The notes beneath the pieces are model-generated. The model saw only the letters and a list, made by a program, of their open reading frames with translations. It did no database searches and was not told the DNA's origin. This document shows positions 13,399 to 20,696 of a stretch of DNA of 22,992 bases, in pieces (the first letter of the stretch is position 1; the number at the start of each line of letters is the position of its first letter). Origin of the DNA: an uncultured Erysipelotrichaceae bacterium (GTDB taxonomy: Bacteria; Bacillota_I; Bacilli_A; Erysipelotrichales; Erysipelotrichaceae); assembly GCA_900319505.1 (NCBI GenBank), contig ONOV01000140.1:1-22992 (forward strand), read 5' to 3'. Both the position numbers and the translations under genes were made by a program.

Positions 13399-14409
13399 TT
13401 ATAAGAGCGGAATGTTGTGCTCTCTGCAGGCTCTGATCACCTGATCAGGCCAGATGGATGCCTGTACTTCACCGATATGGGCTTTATTCAGCAATAACAT
13501 GCACAGTCTTGACTGACCGATGCCGCCGCCGATGGTATAAGGCAATTGCTGATGCAGGATATGCTGGTGGTAAGGCAGGCTGAGGCGGTCTTCACAATGC
13601 AGAGCTTCACATTGGGTGACAAGAGAGTTTTCATCGACTCTGATGCCCATGGAAGAAATTTCCAGCGCACACTGCAGCGAAGGAAGCCAGAACAATAAAT
13701 CGCCATTGAGTGACCAGTCATCATAGTCAGGGGCACGGCCGTCATGCGGCTTGCCGGAGCGTTTCAGCGGAGCACCGATCTGTTCAATGAATACACATTT
13801 CTTATCCCGGGTAATGACATTTTCTCTGTCTTTGGGTGAAAGTTCCGGATAGAGATCTTCCAGCTGCTGGGAGGTGATAAAGAACACATCATCCGCCAGA
13901 TGACAGACGGCCTGAGGATACTTGTACCAGACTTCATGTTCCATGTGCTTGATGATCTTGAAGATCGTGCGTACGGTATCTTCCAGAGTTTCCTTTGTTC
14001 TTTCTTCTCTGGCAATGACTCTTTCCCAGTCCCACTGGTCAACATACATGGAATGCAGGTTGTCGAGAACTTCATCTCTGCGGATGGCATTCATGTTGGT
14101 ATACAGACCTTCATGCATGTTAAAGCCGTACTTGCGCAGGGCATCACGCTTCCACTTGGCCAGTGACTGTACCACTTCCATGGTCTCATCCGGCATTTCC
14201 AGTGCATCAAAGGAAACCGGGCGTTCCACACCGTTCAGATTGTCATTCAGACCGCTGGATCTGGTGACAAACATCGGTGCACTGACCCGGCTGAGATGCA
14301 TCTCTTTGCCGAATTCACGCTGGAATGTATCACGGATATACTTAATGGCTTCTTCTGTTTCACGTACATTCAGAACAGGATCATAGTTATCAGGTGTTGT
14401 TAACTGCAT
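13399..14409 (-). CDS. asnA: Aspartate--ammonia ligase, AsnA
   Basis: It makes asparagine from aspartate, ammonia and ATP. The class II synthetase-like fold is clear across the whole 336 aa (E. coli AsnA 330): SRVSAPMFV near the N-terminus, [22 protein letters not shown], the [15 protein letters not shown] segment and the C-terminal [24 protein letters not shown] lies 10 bases before the ATG. A TAAAAT box at 14436-14441 could drive it. It competes for aspartate with the pyr pathway, but no shared regulation is visible. Confidence 0.97.
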   Translation of the reverse strand: MQLTTPDNYDPVLNVRETEEAIKYIRDTFQREFGKEMHLSRVSAPMFVTRSSGLNDNLNGVERPVSFDALEMPDETMEVVQSLAKWKRDALRKYGFNMHEGLYTNMNAIRRDEVLDNLHSMYVDQWDWERVIAREERTKETLEDTVRTIFKIIKHMEHEVWYKYPQAVCHLADDVFFITSQQLEDLYPELSPKDRENVITRDKKCVFIEQIGAPLKRSGKPHDGRAPDYDDWSLNGDLLFWLPSLQCALEISSMGIRVDENSLVTQCEALHCEDRLSLPYHQHILHQQLPYTIGGGIGQSRLCMLLLNKAHIGEVQASIWPDQVIRACREHNIPLL

Positions 14410-14464
14410 TTGTTTCTTTTCCCTCTTTTTCTGTTATTTTACCATTGTCCTTGGAAAAGAAACA

Positions 14465-14485
14465 GTGCAGCATACAATGCTGTGC
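14465..14485. other. Imperfect palindrome upstream of asnA
   Basis: GTGCAGCAT-ACA-ATGCTGTGC pairs over 9 positions (two G-T). It lies between the MATE terminator and the TAAAAT box of asnA, where an operator could stand. It could also be an accessory hairpin after the terminator. Confidence 0.35.
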
Positions 14486-14492
14486 CGGCATG

Positions 14493-14524
14493 AAAAAAGC
14501 AGGTGTGTCTGAAGAACAGCCTGC
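14493..14524 (-). terminator. Intrinsic terminator of the MATE gene
   Basis: On the minus strand GCAGG/CCTGC with an inner TGT/ACA pairing is followed by six T. It lies 10 bases past the MATE stop codon. Confidence 0.7.
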
Positions 14525-14533
14525 CGTTAAAAC

Positions 14534-15952
14534 TCAGTTCTGACGGGCACAGGCCTTTTCACCGGCAGTGTCCAGCTCTTTCAGTGTACGGATAATCAGA
14601 ACCAGTGAAATGAGGAAAGCAATGAAGTCGGAAGCCGGCATGGAGTAAAGAACCCCATCCAGTCCGAAGAAGACCGGCAGTAACAGGGCCAGGCCGCAGC
14701 CAAGCACGATCTCTCTGATGCAGGAAAGCATGGTGCTCTCCTTGGCCTTGCCTAAGGCCTGCATGGAGATGAATACGCCTTTGTTTATAGTCGCCAATGG
14801 CGTTAACAACAGGTAAGTTCTGAAGCTCTTGACGGCAAAGTCGGTATAGTACTGTGATTCATTGGCAGCACCAAACAGCTGAATCAGCTGATGCGGGAAG
14901 ACTTCTACGACCGCCAGGGCAGCGCAGCCAAGGATGAATTCTGCTTTCAGTACAAGCATGAACAGCTGCCTGGAACGCTGATACAGTTCGGCACCGATGT
15001 TGAAGCCAATGACCGGAATCATACCTGCCGCAATACCTACCGAGACGGAAATGACAATCTGGAATACCTTCATGACAATACCAAGCACAGCCATAGGAAT
15101 CTGGGCATATTCTTGCTGAGCGAAGATCGGATCCATGGCGCCGTATTTCATGACCATGTTCTGAATCACAAGCATGGCACATACAACAGAGATCTGGGAA
15201 AGGAAGGATGTGATGCCAAGAGCCAGGGACTTTCTGATAATGCGGCCGTTGGAAATGAAGCTGTTTCTGTGCAGGGTCATGGTGTTCATGTGCATCAGGT
15301 AATAGACGGAGACAGCAGCAGTTGCGATCTGACCCAGAACAGTAGCGACCGCTGCACCCATCATACCCATATGCATCGGATAGATGAACAGCGGGTCAAG
15401 AACGATATTGATACCGCAGCCGACCAGCGTCGCAAACATGGCAAACCGCGGTGATCCATCGGAACGGATAACTGGATTCATGGCCTGGCCGAACATATAG
15501 AACGGAATACCCAGGGTGATCCAGAAGAAATATTCTTTGGACAGTTCAAATGTTTTTGCGGAAACACGGCCGCCAAAAGCCGTCAGGATCTGATCCGCAA
15601 AGACGAGATACAGGATGGTGATGACTAAGGATGAGACAATGGACATCATGATGGCATTGCCGGCAGCCCGATGGGTATCGTCATCCCGCCCGGCCCCGGA
15701 TGAGATGGAGATGAACGCACAGCAGCCATCCCCGATCATGACCGCAATGGAGAGTGCAGCTACGGTTAATGGATAGACGACCGTATTGGCACTGTTGCCG
15801 TAGGAACCAAGATAAGACGCATTGGCGATGAATATCTGGTCGACAATGTTGTACAGCGCAGCTGTCAGCAGGGAAATAATGCATGGCAGGGCATAGCGTT
15901 TCATCAGATGCGTTGGTTTTTCTTCCGTTAATACAGTTTTCAGATCTTTCAT
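14534..15952 (-). CDS. MATE-family efflux transporter
   Basis: A 472-aa polytopic protein with about 12 membrane segments in two similar halves. The start is MKDLKTVLTEEKPTHLMKRYALPCIISLL; MATE signatures include YNIVDQIFIA at the N-terminal half and FNIGAELYQRSR in the second half. Such exporters move drugs, dyes or metabolites out using a Na+ or H+ gradient. I set the start at 15952 because GGGAGG lies 6 bases upstream; the frame extends seven codons upstream to a TTG, which would bury the ribosome binding site. The gene has its own promoter and a structured leader (see 15967-16054) and ends at a terminator. The substrate is unknown. Confidence 0.93.
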   Translation of the reverse strand: MKDLKTVLTEEKPTHLMKRYALPCIISLLTAALYNIVDQIFIANASYLGSYGNSANTVVYPLTVAALSIAVMIGDGCCAFISISSGAGRDDDTHRAAGNAIMMSIVSSLVITILYLVFADQILTAFGGRVSAKTFELSKEYFFWITLGIPFYMFGQAMNPVIRSDGSPRFAMFATLVGCGINIVLDPLFIYPMHMGMMGAAVATVLGQIATAAVSVYYLMHMNTMTLHRNSFISNGRIIRKSLALGITSFLSQISVVCAMLVIQNMVMKYGAMDPIFAQQEYAQIPMAVLGIVMKVFQIVISVSVGIAAGMIPVIGFNIGAELYQRSRQLFMLVLKAEFILGCAALAVVEVFPHQLIQLFGAANESQYYTDFAVKSFRTYLLLTPLATINKGVFISMQALGKAKESTMLSCIREIVLGCGLALLLPVFFGLDGVLYSMPASDFIAFLISLVLIIRTLKELDTAGEKACARQN

Positions 15953-15966
15953 TCGTACCTCCCATT

Positions 15967-16054
15967 CACACAAAAAAGTGTGCAGCCAGCAGTTGGATTT
16001 ACGCCTGCCGGGCTACACACTTTGGTTGTTAAAAACTTGCAATGATCTTTTAAC
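15967..16054 (-). promoter_or_regulatory. Structured leader with attenuator-type terminator before the MATE gene
   Basis: From the predicted start near 16055 the minus-strand RNA first forms a hairpin (GTTAAAA/TTTTAAC, plus-strand arms 16048-16054 and 16028-16034). A long hairpin follows with a 13-bp outer stem (plus-strand arms 16011-16023 and 15975-15987, one G-U), an inner GCAG/CTGC stem, then a run of six T (15972-15977), only 20 bases before the start codon. A third hairpin GTGTG/CACAC (15978-15982 and 15967-15971) shares the terminator's 3' arm. Terminator and small hairpin exclude each other, which is the mark of a switch. It matches no riboswitch consensus I recognise. Confidence 0.6.
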
Positions 16055-16061
16055 GCTAGTT

Positions 16062-16090
16062 ATTTTAGCTTTGATTTTCTGTGTTTTCAA
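16062..16090 (-). promoter_or_regulatory. Promoter of the MATE gene
   Basis: The minus strand reads TTGAAA, 17 bases, TAAAAT: 5/6 and 5/6 to consensus with ideal spacing. The start near 16055 gives a leader of about 100 nt. Confidence 0.7.
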
Positions 16091-16117
16091 ATGATTTTTT
16101 ATTCAGATGGGATGATG

Positions 16118-16123
16118 TACAAT
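16118..16123 (+). promoter_or_regulatory. -10 box of the lipoprotein gene
   Basis: TACAAT (5/6) lies 19 bases before the chosen ATG. The -35 is only a T-run. The -10 overlaps a possible upstream ATG at 16122, which argues that the true start is 16143. Confidence 0.4.
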
Positions 16124-16142
16124 GAGCGTAGGAGATAAGCTT

Positions 16143-16715
16143 ATGTCAGAATTCAATCATGTCAGTCAGGCAGTGCTTGCCATACTGCTTGGCTTAAGTT
16201 TAAGCGCATGTACACAAACGGGTAATCAGACTGCAGCAGAAACCGCTGCGGCACAGAAGACCACTGTGACAGAGACTGAGAAGACTGATACTGCGGCCAG
16301 CGCACCTGCGGAAAGTGCAGAGACGGATGAAACACAGATCAGTGCAGAAAGTACAGTCAGTGATCTGCAGACTGCATTCAATGAACATATGGATGCGATC
16401 GCTTCCAGTGTGTTCCCCGGATCGGCCGGTTCAACATTGAATGCGGCGTATCAGGGAGCGGAAGTCTTAAGCTGGTATGAAGCCAATGCGGGCTCTTTGA
16501 CAGCGGATGATCTGCAGCAGTGGGCCGATGCCTATGTATCTTCGGATGATGATCCGGATACGTTCAAAGAACAGCTGAATGCTGTGGCATCATGGATCTC
16601 TTCTGCTTCAACAGATGATGCCAGAGGAGCACTGGCTGATTCGGGCTGGAGTGGCGAAGCCGACTGGAGTGAAGCCGACTGTACGTTTGTTGGACAGGCA
16701 TTGACAGTTCAGTGA
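16143..16715 (+). CDS. Small predicted lipoprotein, 190 aa
   Basis: The N-terminus has a hydrophobic stretch and a lipobox LSAC with the acylated Cys at residue 23, so it should be anchored to the outer face of the membrane. A Thr/Ala/Glu-rich linker (about 28-75) follows, then an acidic, helix-rich C-terminal domain (about 80-190) with many Trp and Asp (DADDLQQW-type, SGWSGEADWSEAD). I know no family for the domain. AGGAGA lies 7 bases before the ATG at 16143; an ATG 21 bases up would sit in the -10 box. Its stop overlaps the convergent aminotransferase by 7 bases. Confidence 0.82.
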   Translation: MSEFNHVSQAVLAILLGLSLSACTQTGNQTAAETAAAQKTTVTETEKTDTAASAPAESAETDETQISAESTVSDLQTAFNEHMDAIASSVFPGSAGSTLNAAYQGAEVLSWYEANAGSLTADDLQQWADAYVSSDDDPDTFKEQLNAVASWISSASTDDARGALADSGWSGEADWSEADCTFVGQALTVQ

Positions 16716-17878
16716 GAAGAGAGAATGCCGCTATGGGCGATGGCCTGTACGGCTTCTTTTATTCTGGCCGGCGGCAGAACAAGGGCGAATCTGACATAGC
16801 CTTCACCTAAGGGACCGAACGAAGAACCAGGCGTACAGATGACGCCTGCCTTTTCCATCAGATCAAGACAGAAGTTCATGCTGGAAGTATAGCTGGCCGG
16901 AATCGGCGCCCAGACAAACAGCGTGCCATGGGAATCCGGACAGTCCCAGCCGATGGAACGAAGACCGCCGCATAATGCGTCTCTTCTTTCCTGATATAGT
17001 GCACATTGTTCTTTCACCATATCACGAGGTCCTGTCAAAGCAGCGACGGCGGCTTTCTGCAGCGGATAAAACATGCCGAAATCTGTCTGGGAATGAAGCT
17101 TGCGGAAGGCGGCCACAACATCTTTGCGGCCGACCAGGAAAGACAGTCTTGCCCCGGTCACATTGAAGGACTTGGAAAGAGAGAAGAATTCCACGCCGAT
17201 ATCCATGGCCCCTTCATACTGCAGGAAACTGCCGCATGTCACGCCGTCAAAGACAATGTCGCTGTAGGCATTGTCATGCACAATGAGAATGTCATATTTC
17301 TTCGCAAAGGCAATGATTTCTTCATAAACTTCCGGGGTTCCAACGGAGCCGGTCGGATTGGAGGGCAGGGAAACAACCATGTACTTTGCCCTGCGGGCTG
17401 CATCTTCCGGAATGTCTTTGACATAAGGCAGGAAGTTATGTTCCTTTGCCATCGGATAGTAATAGATTTCTGCCTGGGCCATGCGTGCACTTGTAATGAA
17501 GGCGGGGTAGCAGGGACTTGGCAGCAGGACCAGATCGCCCGGATTGCACAGCACCATACCGATGTGGCCGAGACCATCCTGGGAACCATTGCAGGAAGTG
17601 ACCATGTCCGGGGTAATGTCCACATGATAGCGATCATGGTAGTAGTTTACGACTGCCTCCAGCGTTTCCGGCATGTCTCTTAATGTGTATTTCCAGCTGG
17701 CCGGATCCTTCGCAGCGTCAATCAGCGCTTCGCGGATATGCGGGGGTGTGGGAAAGTCAGGTGTACCGACCGAGAGGTTGTATATTGTCTTTCCTTCTGC
17801 TTCAAGCTCTACTTTGCGATCATTCAGGGCAGCGAAGATCTCATCATCCAGTCCATTTACAAGCTTTGAAAATTCCAT
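16709..17878 (-). CDS. Class I/II PLP-dependent aminotransferase, AlaT/DapL-like
   Basis: A 389-aa fold-type I aminotransferase. PLP Lys is K236 in SLSKSFNVTGAR; further marks are SNPTG (about 173-177), HDNAYSDIVFDG and the C-terminal VRFALVLPPARI with the substrate-carboxylate Arg. The overall pattern is that of the alanine or LL-diaminopimelate aminotransferase group (TPDFPTPPHI); the substrate cannot be told from sequence alone. GGAGG lies 9 bases before the ATG. The gene lies just downstream of the D-2-hydroxyacid dehydrogenase, but a terminator separates them, so any link by shared 2-oxo acids is a guess. Confidence 0.9.
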   Translation of the reverse strand: MEFSKLVNGLDDEIFAALNDRKVELEAEGKTIYNLSVGTPDFPTPPHIREALIDAAKDPASWKYTLRDMPETLEAVVNYYHDRYHVDITPDMVTSCNGSQDGLGHIGMVLCNPGDLVLLPSPCYPAFITSARMAQAEIYYYPMAKEHNFLPYVKDIPEDAARRAKYMVVSLPSNPTGSVGTPEVYEEIIAFAKKYDILIVHDNAYSDIVFDGVTCGSFLQYEGAMDIGVEFFSLSKSFNVTGARLSFLVGRKDVVAAFRKLHSQTDFGMFYPLQKAAVAALTGPRDMVKEQCALYQERRDALCGGLRSIGWDCPDSHGTLFVWAPIPASYTSSMNFCLDLMEKAGVICTPGSSFGPLGEGYVRFALVLPPARIKEAVQAIAHSGILSSH

Positions 17879-17935
17879 GGCGTGTTCCTCCTGAGTATTT
17901 TCAATATTTTACATCCATGTTACAGAAAGGGGAAT

Positions 17936-17963
17936 GAAAAACTCCTGCTGTAACAGCAGGAGT
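17936..17963 (-). terminator. Intrinsic terminator of the D-2-hydroxyacid dehydrogenase gene
   Basis: A perfect 10-bp stem (ACTCCTGCTG/CAGCAGGAGT) with a 3-nt loop is followed on the minus strand by TTTTTCATT. It begins 9 bases past the stop codon. Confidence 0.92.
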
Positions 17964-17971
17964 GTGAATAA

Positions 17972-18961
17972 TCAAGGCAGTTTTACTTCGTGCGGGTTGT
18001 CTTTTCCTTCTTCAAACCACTGTACGCTTTCAAAGACTCCCTGTACCATCGATCTGACATCTTCATCTGTGTAGAAGGCGGTATGCGGGCAGAGAAGTAC
18101 ATTCGGGAAGGATCTGAGGATGGCCATATTGTTCTGTTCCAGCAGATCACCCATCCGGTTGTAATAGTAAAGACCGTTTTCATCTTCCAGTACATCCAGA
18201 GCAGCGCCGCCGATTCTGTGAGAGCGCAGGGCGCGGATCAGAGCGTCTTCATCAATGAGCTTGCCGCGGGCCGTATTGACAATGATGGCATTGTCTTTCA
18301 TCAGGGCCAGGGTTTCATCATTGATGAGATGATGGTTGGCTGCGGTCGCATTGGCATGGAGGGTGATGACATCACTCTCTTTCAGCAGTGTGTCAAGATC
18401 TGTATAGGTACCGTATTTTCTGACTGTGTCATTGGGATAGAGATCATAGGCCAGAATGCGGCAGCCAAAGCCGGACAGATGCTTTATGACGGTGGTGCCG
18501 ATTTTGCCGGTGCCGATGACACCGATCGTACAGGAACTGATATCCCGGCCGAGCTTTCCTTTCAGGGAATAATCCTGCAGCTCAGAGCGCTTGAGAATAT
18601 GACCCATCTTTCTTAATGACATCATCATTAACATGATGGCATAGTTGGCTACGCCATTGGGCGTATAGCTGACATTGGATATCCGGAAGCCGAGTTCTTT
18701 TGCTTTCTTCAGATCCACGTGGTCATAGCCGATGGAACGGCAGGCAATGTATTTTACGCCTTCTTCTCTGAACTTTTTCATAAGTTCTTCGGACATGGCG
18801 CAGGGCGTTGCACTGACGGCATCACAGTCCCGGGCCAGTGACGCGTTTTCCATGTCAGGATATTCGGATGTATAGACAAAATCAATACCGGTCTCTTTCC
18901 GGAAGGCTTCACAGAAAGGAAGCTCATCGAAAGGACGGAGTGAATAGAAACAGATTTTCAT
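17972..18961 (-). CDS. D-2-hydroxyacid dehydrogenase, probable D-lactate dehydrogenase
   Basis: It reduces a 2-oxo acid (most likely pyruvate) to the D-hydroxy acid with NADH, recycling NAD+ in fermentation. The NAD fold is at IGVIGTGKIG (147-155), and the catalytic triad is visible: R232 in NTARGKLID, E261 in LEDENG and H293 in CPHTAFYTDE. Spacing equals that of known D-lactate dehydrogenases. It has 329 aa, the normal size. GGAGG lies 5 bases before the ATG. A relative such as D-2-hydroxyisocaproate dehydrogenase cannot be excluded. Confidence 0.92.
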   Translation of the reverse strand: MKICFYSLRPFDELPFCEAFRKETGIDFVYTSEYPDMENASLARDCDAVSATPCAMSEELMKKFREEGVKYIACRSIGYDHVDLKKAKELGFRISNVSYTPNGVANYAIMLMMMSLRKMGHILKRSELQDYSLKGKLGRDISSCTIGVIGTGKIGTTVIKHLSGFGCRILAYDLYPNDTVRKYGTYTDLDTLLKESDVITLHANATAANHHLINDETLALMKDNAIIVNTARGKLIDEDALIRALRSHRIGGAALDVLEDENGLYYYNRMGDLLEQNNMAILRSFPNVLLCPHTAFYTDEDVRSMVQGVFESVQWFEEGKDNPHEVKLP

Positions 18962-18981
18962 GCATGCCTCCTGTGTGTCCC

Positions 18982-19012
18982 ATTATAGCGCAAATGAAAA
19001 CCGGTCTGTCAC
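18982..19012 (-). promoter_or_regulatory. Promoter of the D-2-hydroxyacid dehydrogenase gene
   Basis: Minus strand GTGACA (5/6), 19 bases, TATAAT (perfect). The -35 lies inside the terminator stem of the upstream hydrolase gene, so promoter and terminator overlap. The 19-bp spacing is a little long. Confidence 0.5.
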
Positions 19013-19026
19013 AGCACAGGCCGGTT
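18997..19026 (-). terminator. Intrinsic terminator of the trehalose operon
   Basis: The minus strand has AACCGG-CTGT paired with ACAG-CCGGTT, with one mismatch between the two blocks, followed by TTTTCATTT. It ends the PTS/hydrolase transcript 14 bases after the hydrolase stop. Confidence 0.8.
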
Positions 19027-19039
19027 GAGGGAATATAAA

Positions 19040-20680
19040 TTATCTGTTATACAGGATGACAGATTCATAAGGACGCAGGACCATATGATTCTGTGCTTCT
19101 GTATCTGCATAGTTGGACAGGAAGACATGCATGCCGTCCGCATCGATGTCGCATCCTGCCTCTTTGCCATAGAAGTTGTTCAGAACAATCATCTTTTCAT
19201 TCCCCAGCACTCTTTCGTAGGCGAAGATGGAAGGATGATCTTCCAGCAATGGCTGGAAGAGACCGGTCTGTACGACCGGCATGGTTTTGCGCATCTGAAT
19301 CAGCTTCTGATAGTATGCGAAGATACCGTCCGGATCAGAGAGATCATTTTTGACGTTGATGGTCTTATAGTGATCAGCAGCCTGAATCCATGGGGTGCCT
19401 GTGGTGAAGCCGGCATTTGCGCTGTCATCCCACGGCATGGGGGTTCTCGCGTTGTCACGGCTTCTTTCCTGCAGGATGTGATAGATTTCTTCTTCGGATT
19501 TGCCTTCCTGCTCCATAATATGGAAAGCGTTGATGCTTTCGACATCTCTGTACTGATCCAGGGATGTGAAGTCGGCATTGGGCATGCCGATTTCTTCGCC
19601 CATATAGATATACGGTGTGCCTCTGAGCATCTGGATGGCAGTGGCCAGCATCTTGGCACTTTCTTTTCTGTACTTCTTATCATCACCGAAGCGTGAGACG
19701 GAACGGGGCTGATCGTGACAGTTCCAGAACAGGGCGTTCCAGGCATCTGCCTTCTGCATGCCGATCTGCCATTCGGTTAACAGCCTCTTGAGCTCCATGA
19801 AGTCAAAGGGCTGCAGCTCCCACTTCTTCTGGTTCTTATAATCGACTTTCAGATGATGGAAGGAGAAAACCATATCCAGTTCATGGCTATTTCTTCCGGC
19901 ATAGCCGGCACACTTTTCAATGGTGGTGGAGGACATCTCACCGACGGTGATATGATCCGGATCCTGGCCGAAGCTCTTTTCATTCAGTTCTTTGAGGTAG
20001 GCGTGTTCCATCGGTCCATCGGTATAGAACTGACGGCCGTCAAAGTTGTTGGGATCGTCCTCAAAGGACCACTTGCCGATTTCATTGATGACATCAAAAC
20101 GGAAGCCGTGGACGCCTTTGGAACGCCAGAAATTGACGATGTCGGCACACTCCTGTCTGACTTCAGGGTTGGTCCAGTTGAGGTCTGCCTGCGATACATC
20201 AAACAGATGCAGATACCATTCATCAAACTGCGGCACATATTCCCAGGCCGGTCCGCCGAACTTGGACTGCCAGTTGTTCGGCGGGACGCCGGGTCCCTTT
20301 CCTTTTCTGAAGTAATAGTAGTTCTTGTACTTTTCGTCTCCGGCCAGAGCTTTCTGGAACCACTCATGGGCTGTGGAAGTATGGTTGAAAACCATATCGA
20401 ACATGATGCTGATGCCGCGTTTATGGCATTCTTCGGACAGCTGTTCAAAGTCTTCCATGGTACCGTAGCGGGGATCGAATTTCCGGTAATCTGCAACATC
20501 ATAGCCGTTATCTTTCTGCGGGGATACGGTCATCGGGTTGAACCAGATGCAGTTGATGCCCAGTTTCTGTAAATAGTCAAGCTTTGAGATGACACCCTGG
20601 ATGTCACCCCAGCCGTCGCCATCTGCATCGCAGAATGATTTCGGATAGATCTGGTATACAACTTTATCTTCTAATGCCAT
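19040..20680 (-). CDS. treC: Trehalose-6-phosphate hydrolase (GH13)
   Basis: It splits trehalose 6-phosphate into glucose and glucose 6-phosphate in the cytosol. The GH13 regions are in order: DMVFNH (95-100), GFRFDVINEI with nucleophile D196, VGEMSS with acid/base E248, and CHDQPRSVSRFGDD with D323. Calcium-loop and oligo-1,6-glucosidase-like traits (DADGDGWGDIQG) match the TreC/TreA subfamily. It has 546 aa, the normal size. It lies 16 bases downstream of the trehalose PTS gene with a GAAGG site, so both form one operon. An alpha-1,6-glucosidase role is possible by sequence alone; the neighbour decides. Confidence 0.93.
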   Translation of the reverse strand: MALEDKVVYQIYPKSFCDADGDGWGDIQGVISKLDYLQKLGINCIWFNPMTVSPQKDNGYDVADYRKFDPRYGTMEDFEQLSEECHKRGISIMFDMVFNHTSTAHEWFQKALAGDEKYKNYYYFRKGKGPGVPPNNWQSKFGGPAWEYVPQFDEWYLHLFDVSQADLNWTNPEVRQECADIVNFWRSKGVHGFRFDVINEIGKWSFEDDPNNFDGRQFYTDGPMEHAYLKELNEKSFGQDPDHITVGEMSSTTIEKCAGYAGRNSHELDMVFSFHHLKVDYKNQKKWELQPFDFMELKRLLTEWQIGMQKADAWNALFWNCHDQPRSVSRFGDDKKYRKESAKMLATAIQMLRGTPYIYMGEEIGMPNADFTSLDQYRDVESINAFHIMEQEGKSEEEIYHILQERSRDNARTPMPWDDSANAGFTTGTPWIQAADHYKTINVKNDLSDPDGIFAYYQKLIQMRKTMPVVQTGLFQPLLEDHPSIFAYERVLGNEKMIVLNNFYGKEAGCDIDADGMHVFLSNYADTEAQNHMVLRPYESVILYNR

Positions 20681-20696
20681 CTTATGCCTTCTTTTC

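Noticed and set aside
14891..15454. Long open frame on the plus strand opposite the MATE gene
   Set aside because: It lies fully antisense to a well-recognised transporter, has no ribosome binding site and gives a protein of His/Asp/Asn-rich composition typical of an antisense frame.
15988..16020. Known riboswitch class in the MATE leader
   Set aside because: I compared the leader mentally with guanidine, preQ1, THF, SAM, FMN, TPP and fluoride consensus elements and saw none; only the terminator-like fold can be supported.
15953..16020. Short leader peptide starting at a GTG in the MATE leader and ending at the start codon
   Set aside because: The frame is open, but there is no ribosome binding site before the GTG and no run of regulatory codons.
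17006..17683. Open frame of 225 codons opposite the aminotransferase gene
   Set aside because: Antisense to a gene with intact catalytic motifs; no ribosome binding site or family resemblance.
19853..20572. Open frame of 239 codons opposite the trehalose-6-phosphate hydrolase gene
   Set aside because: Antisense shadow of a GH13 enzyme with all motifs in order; no start signals.
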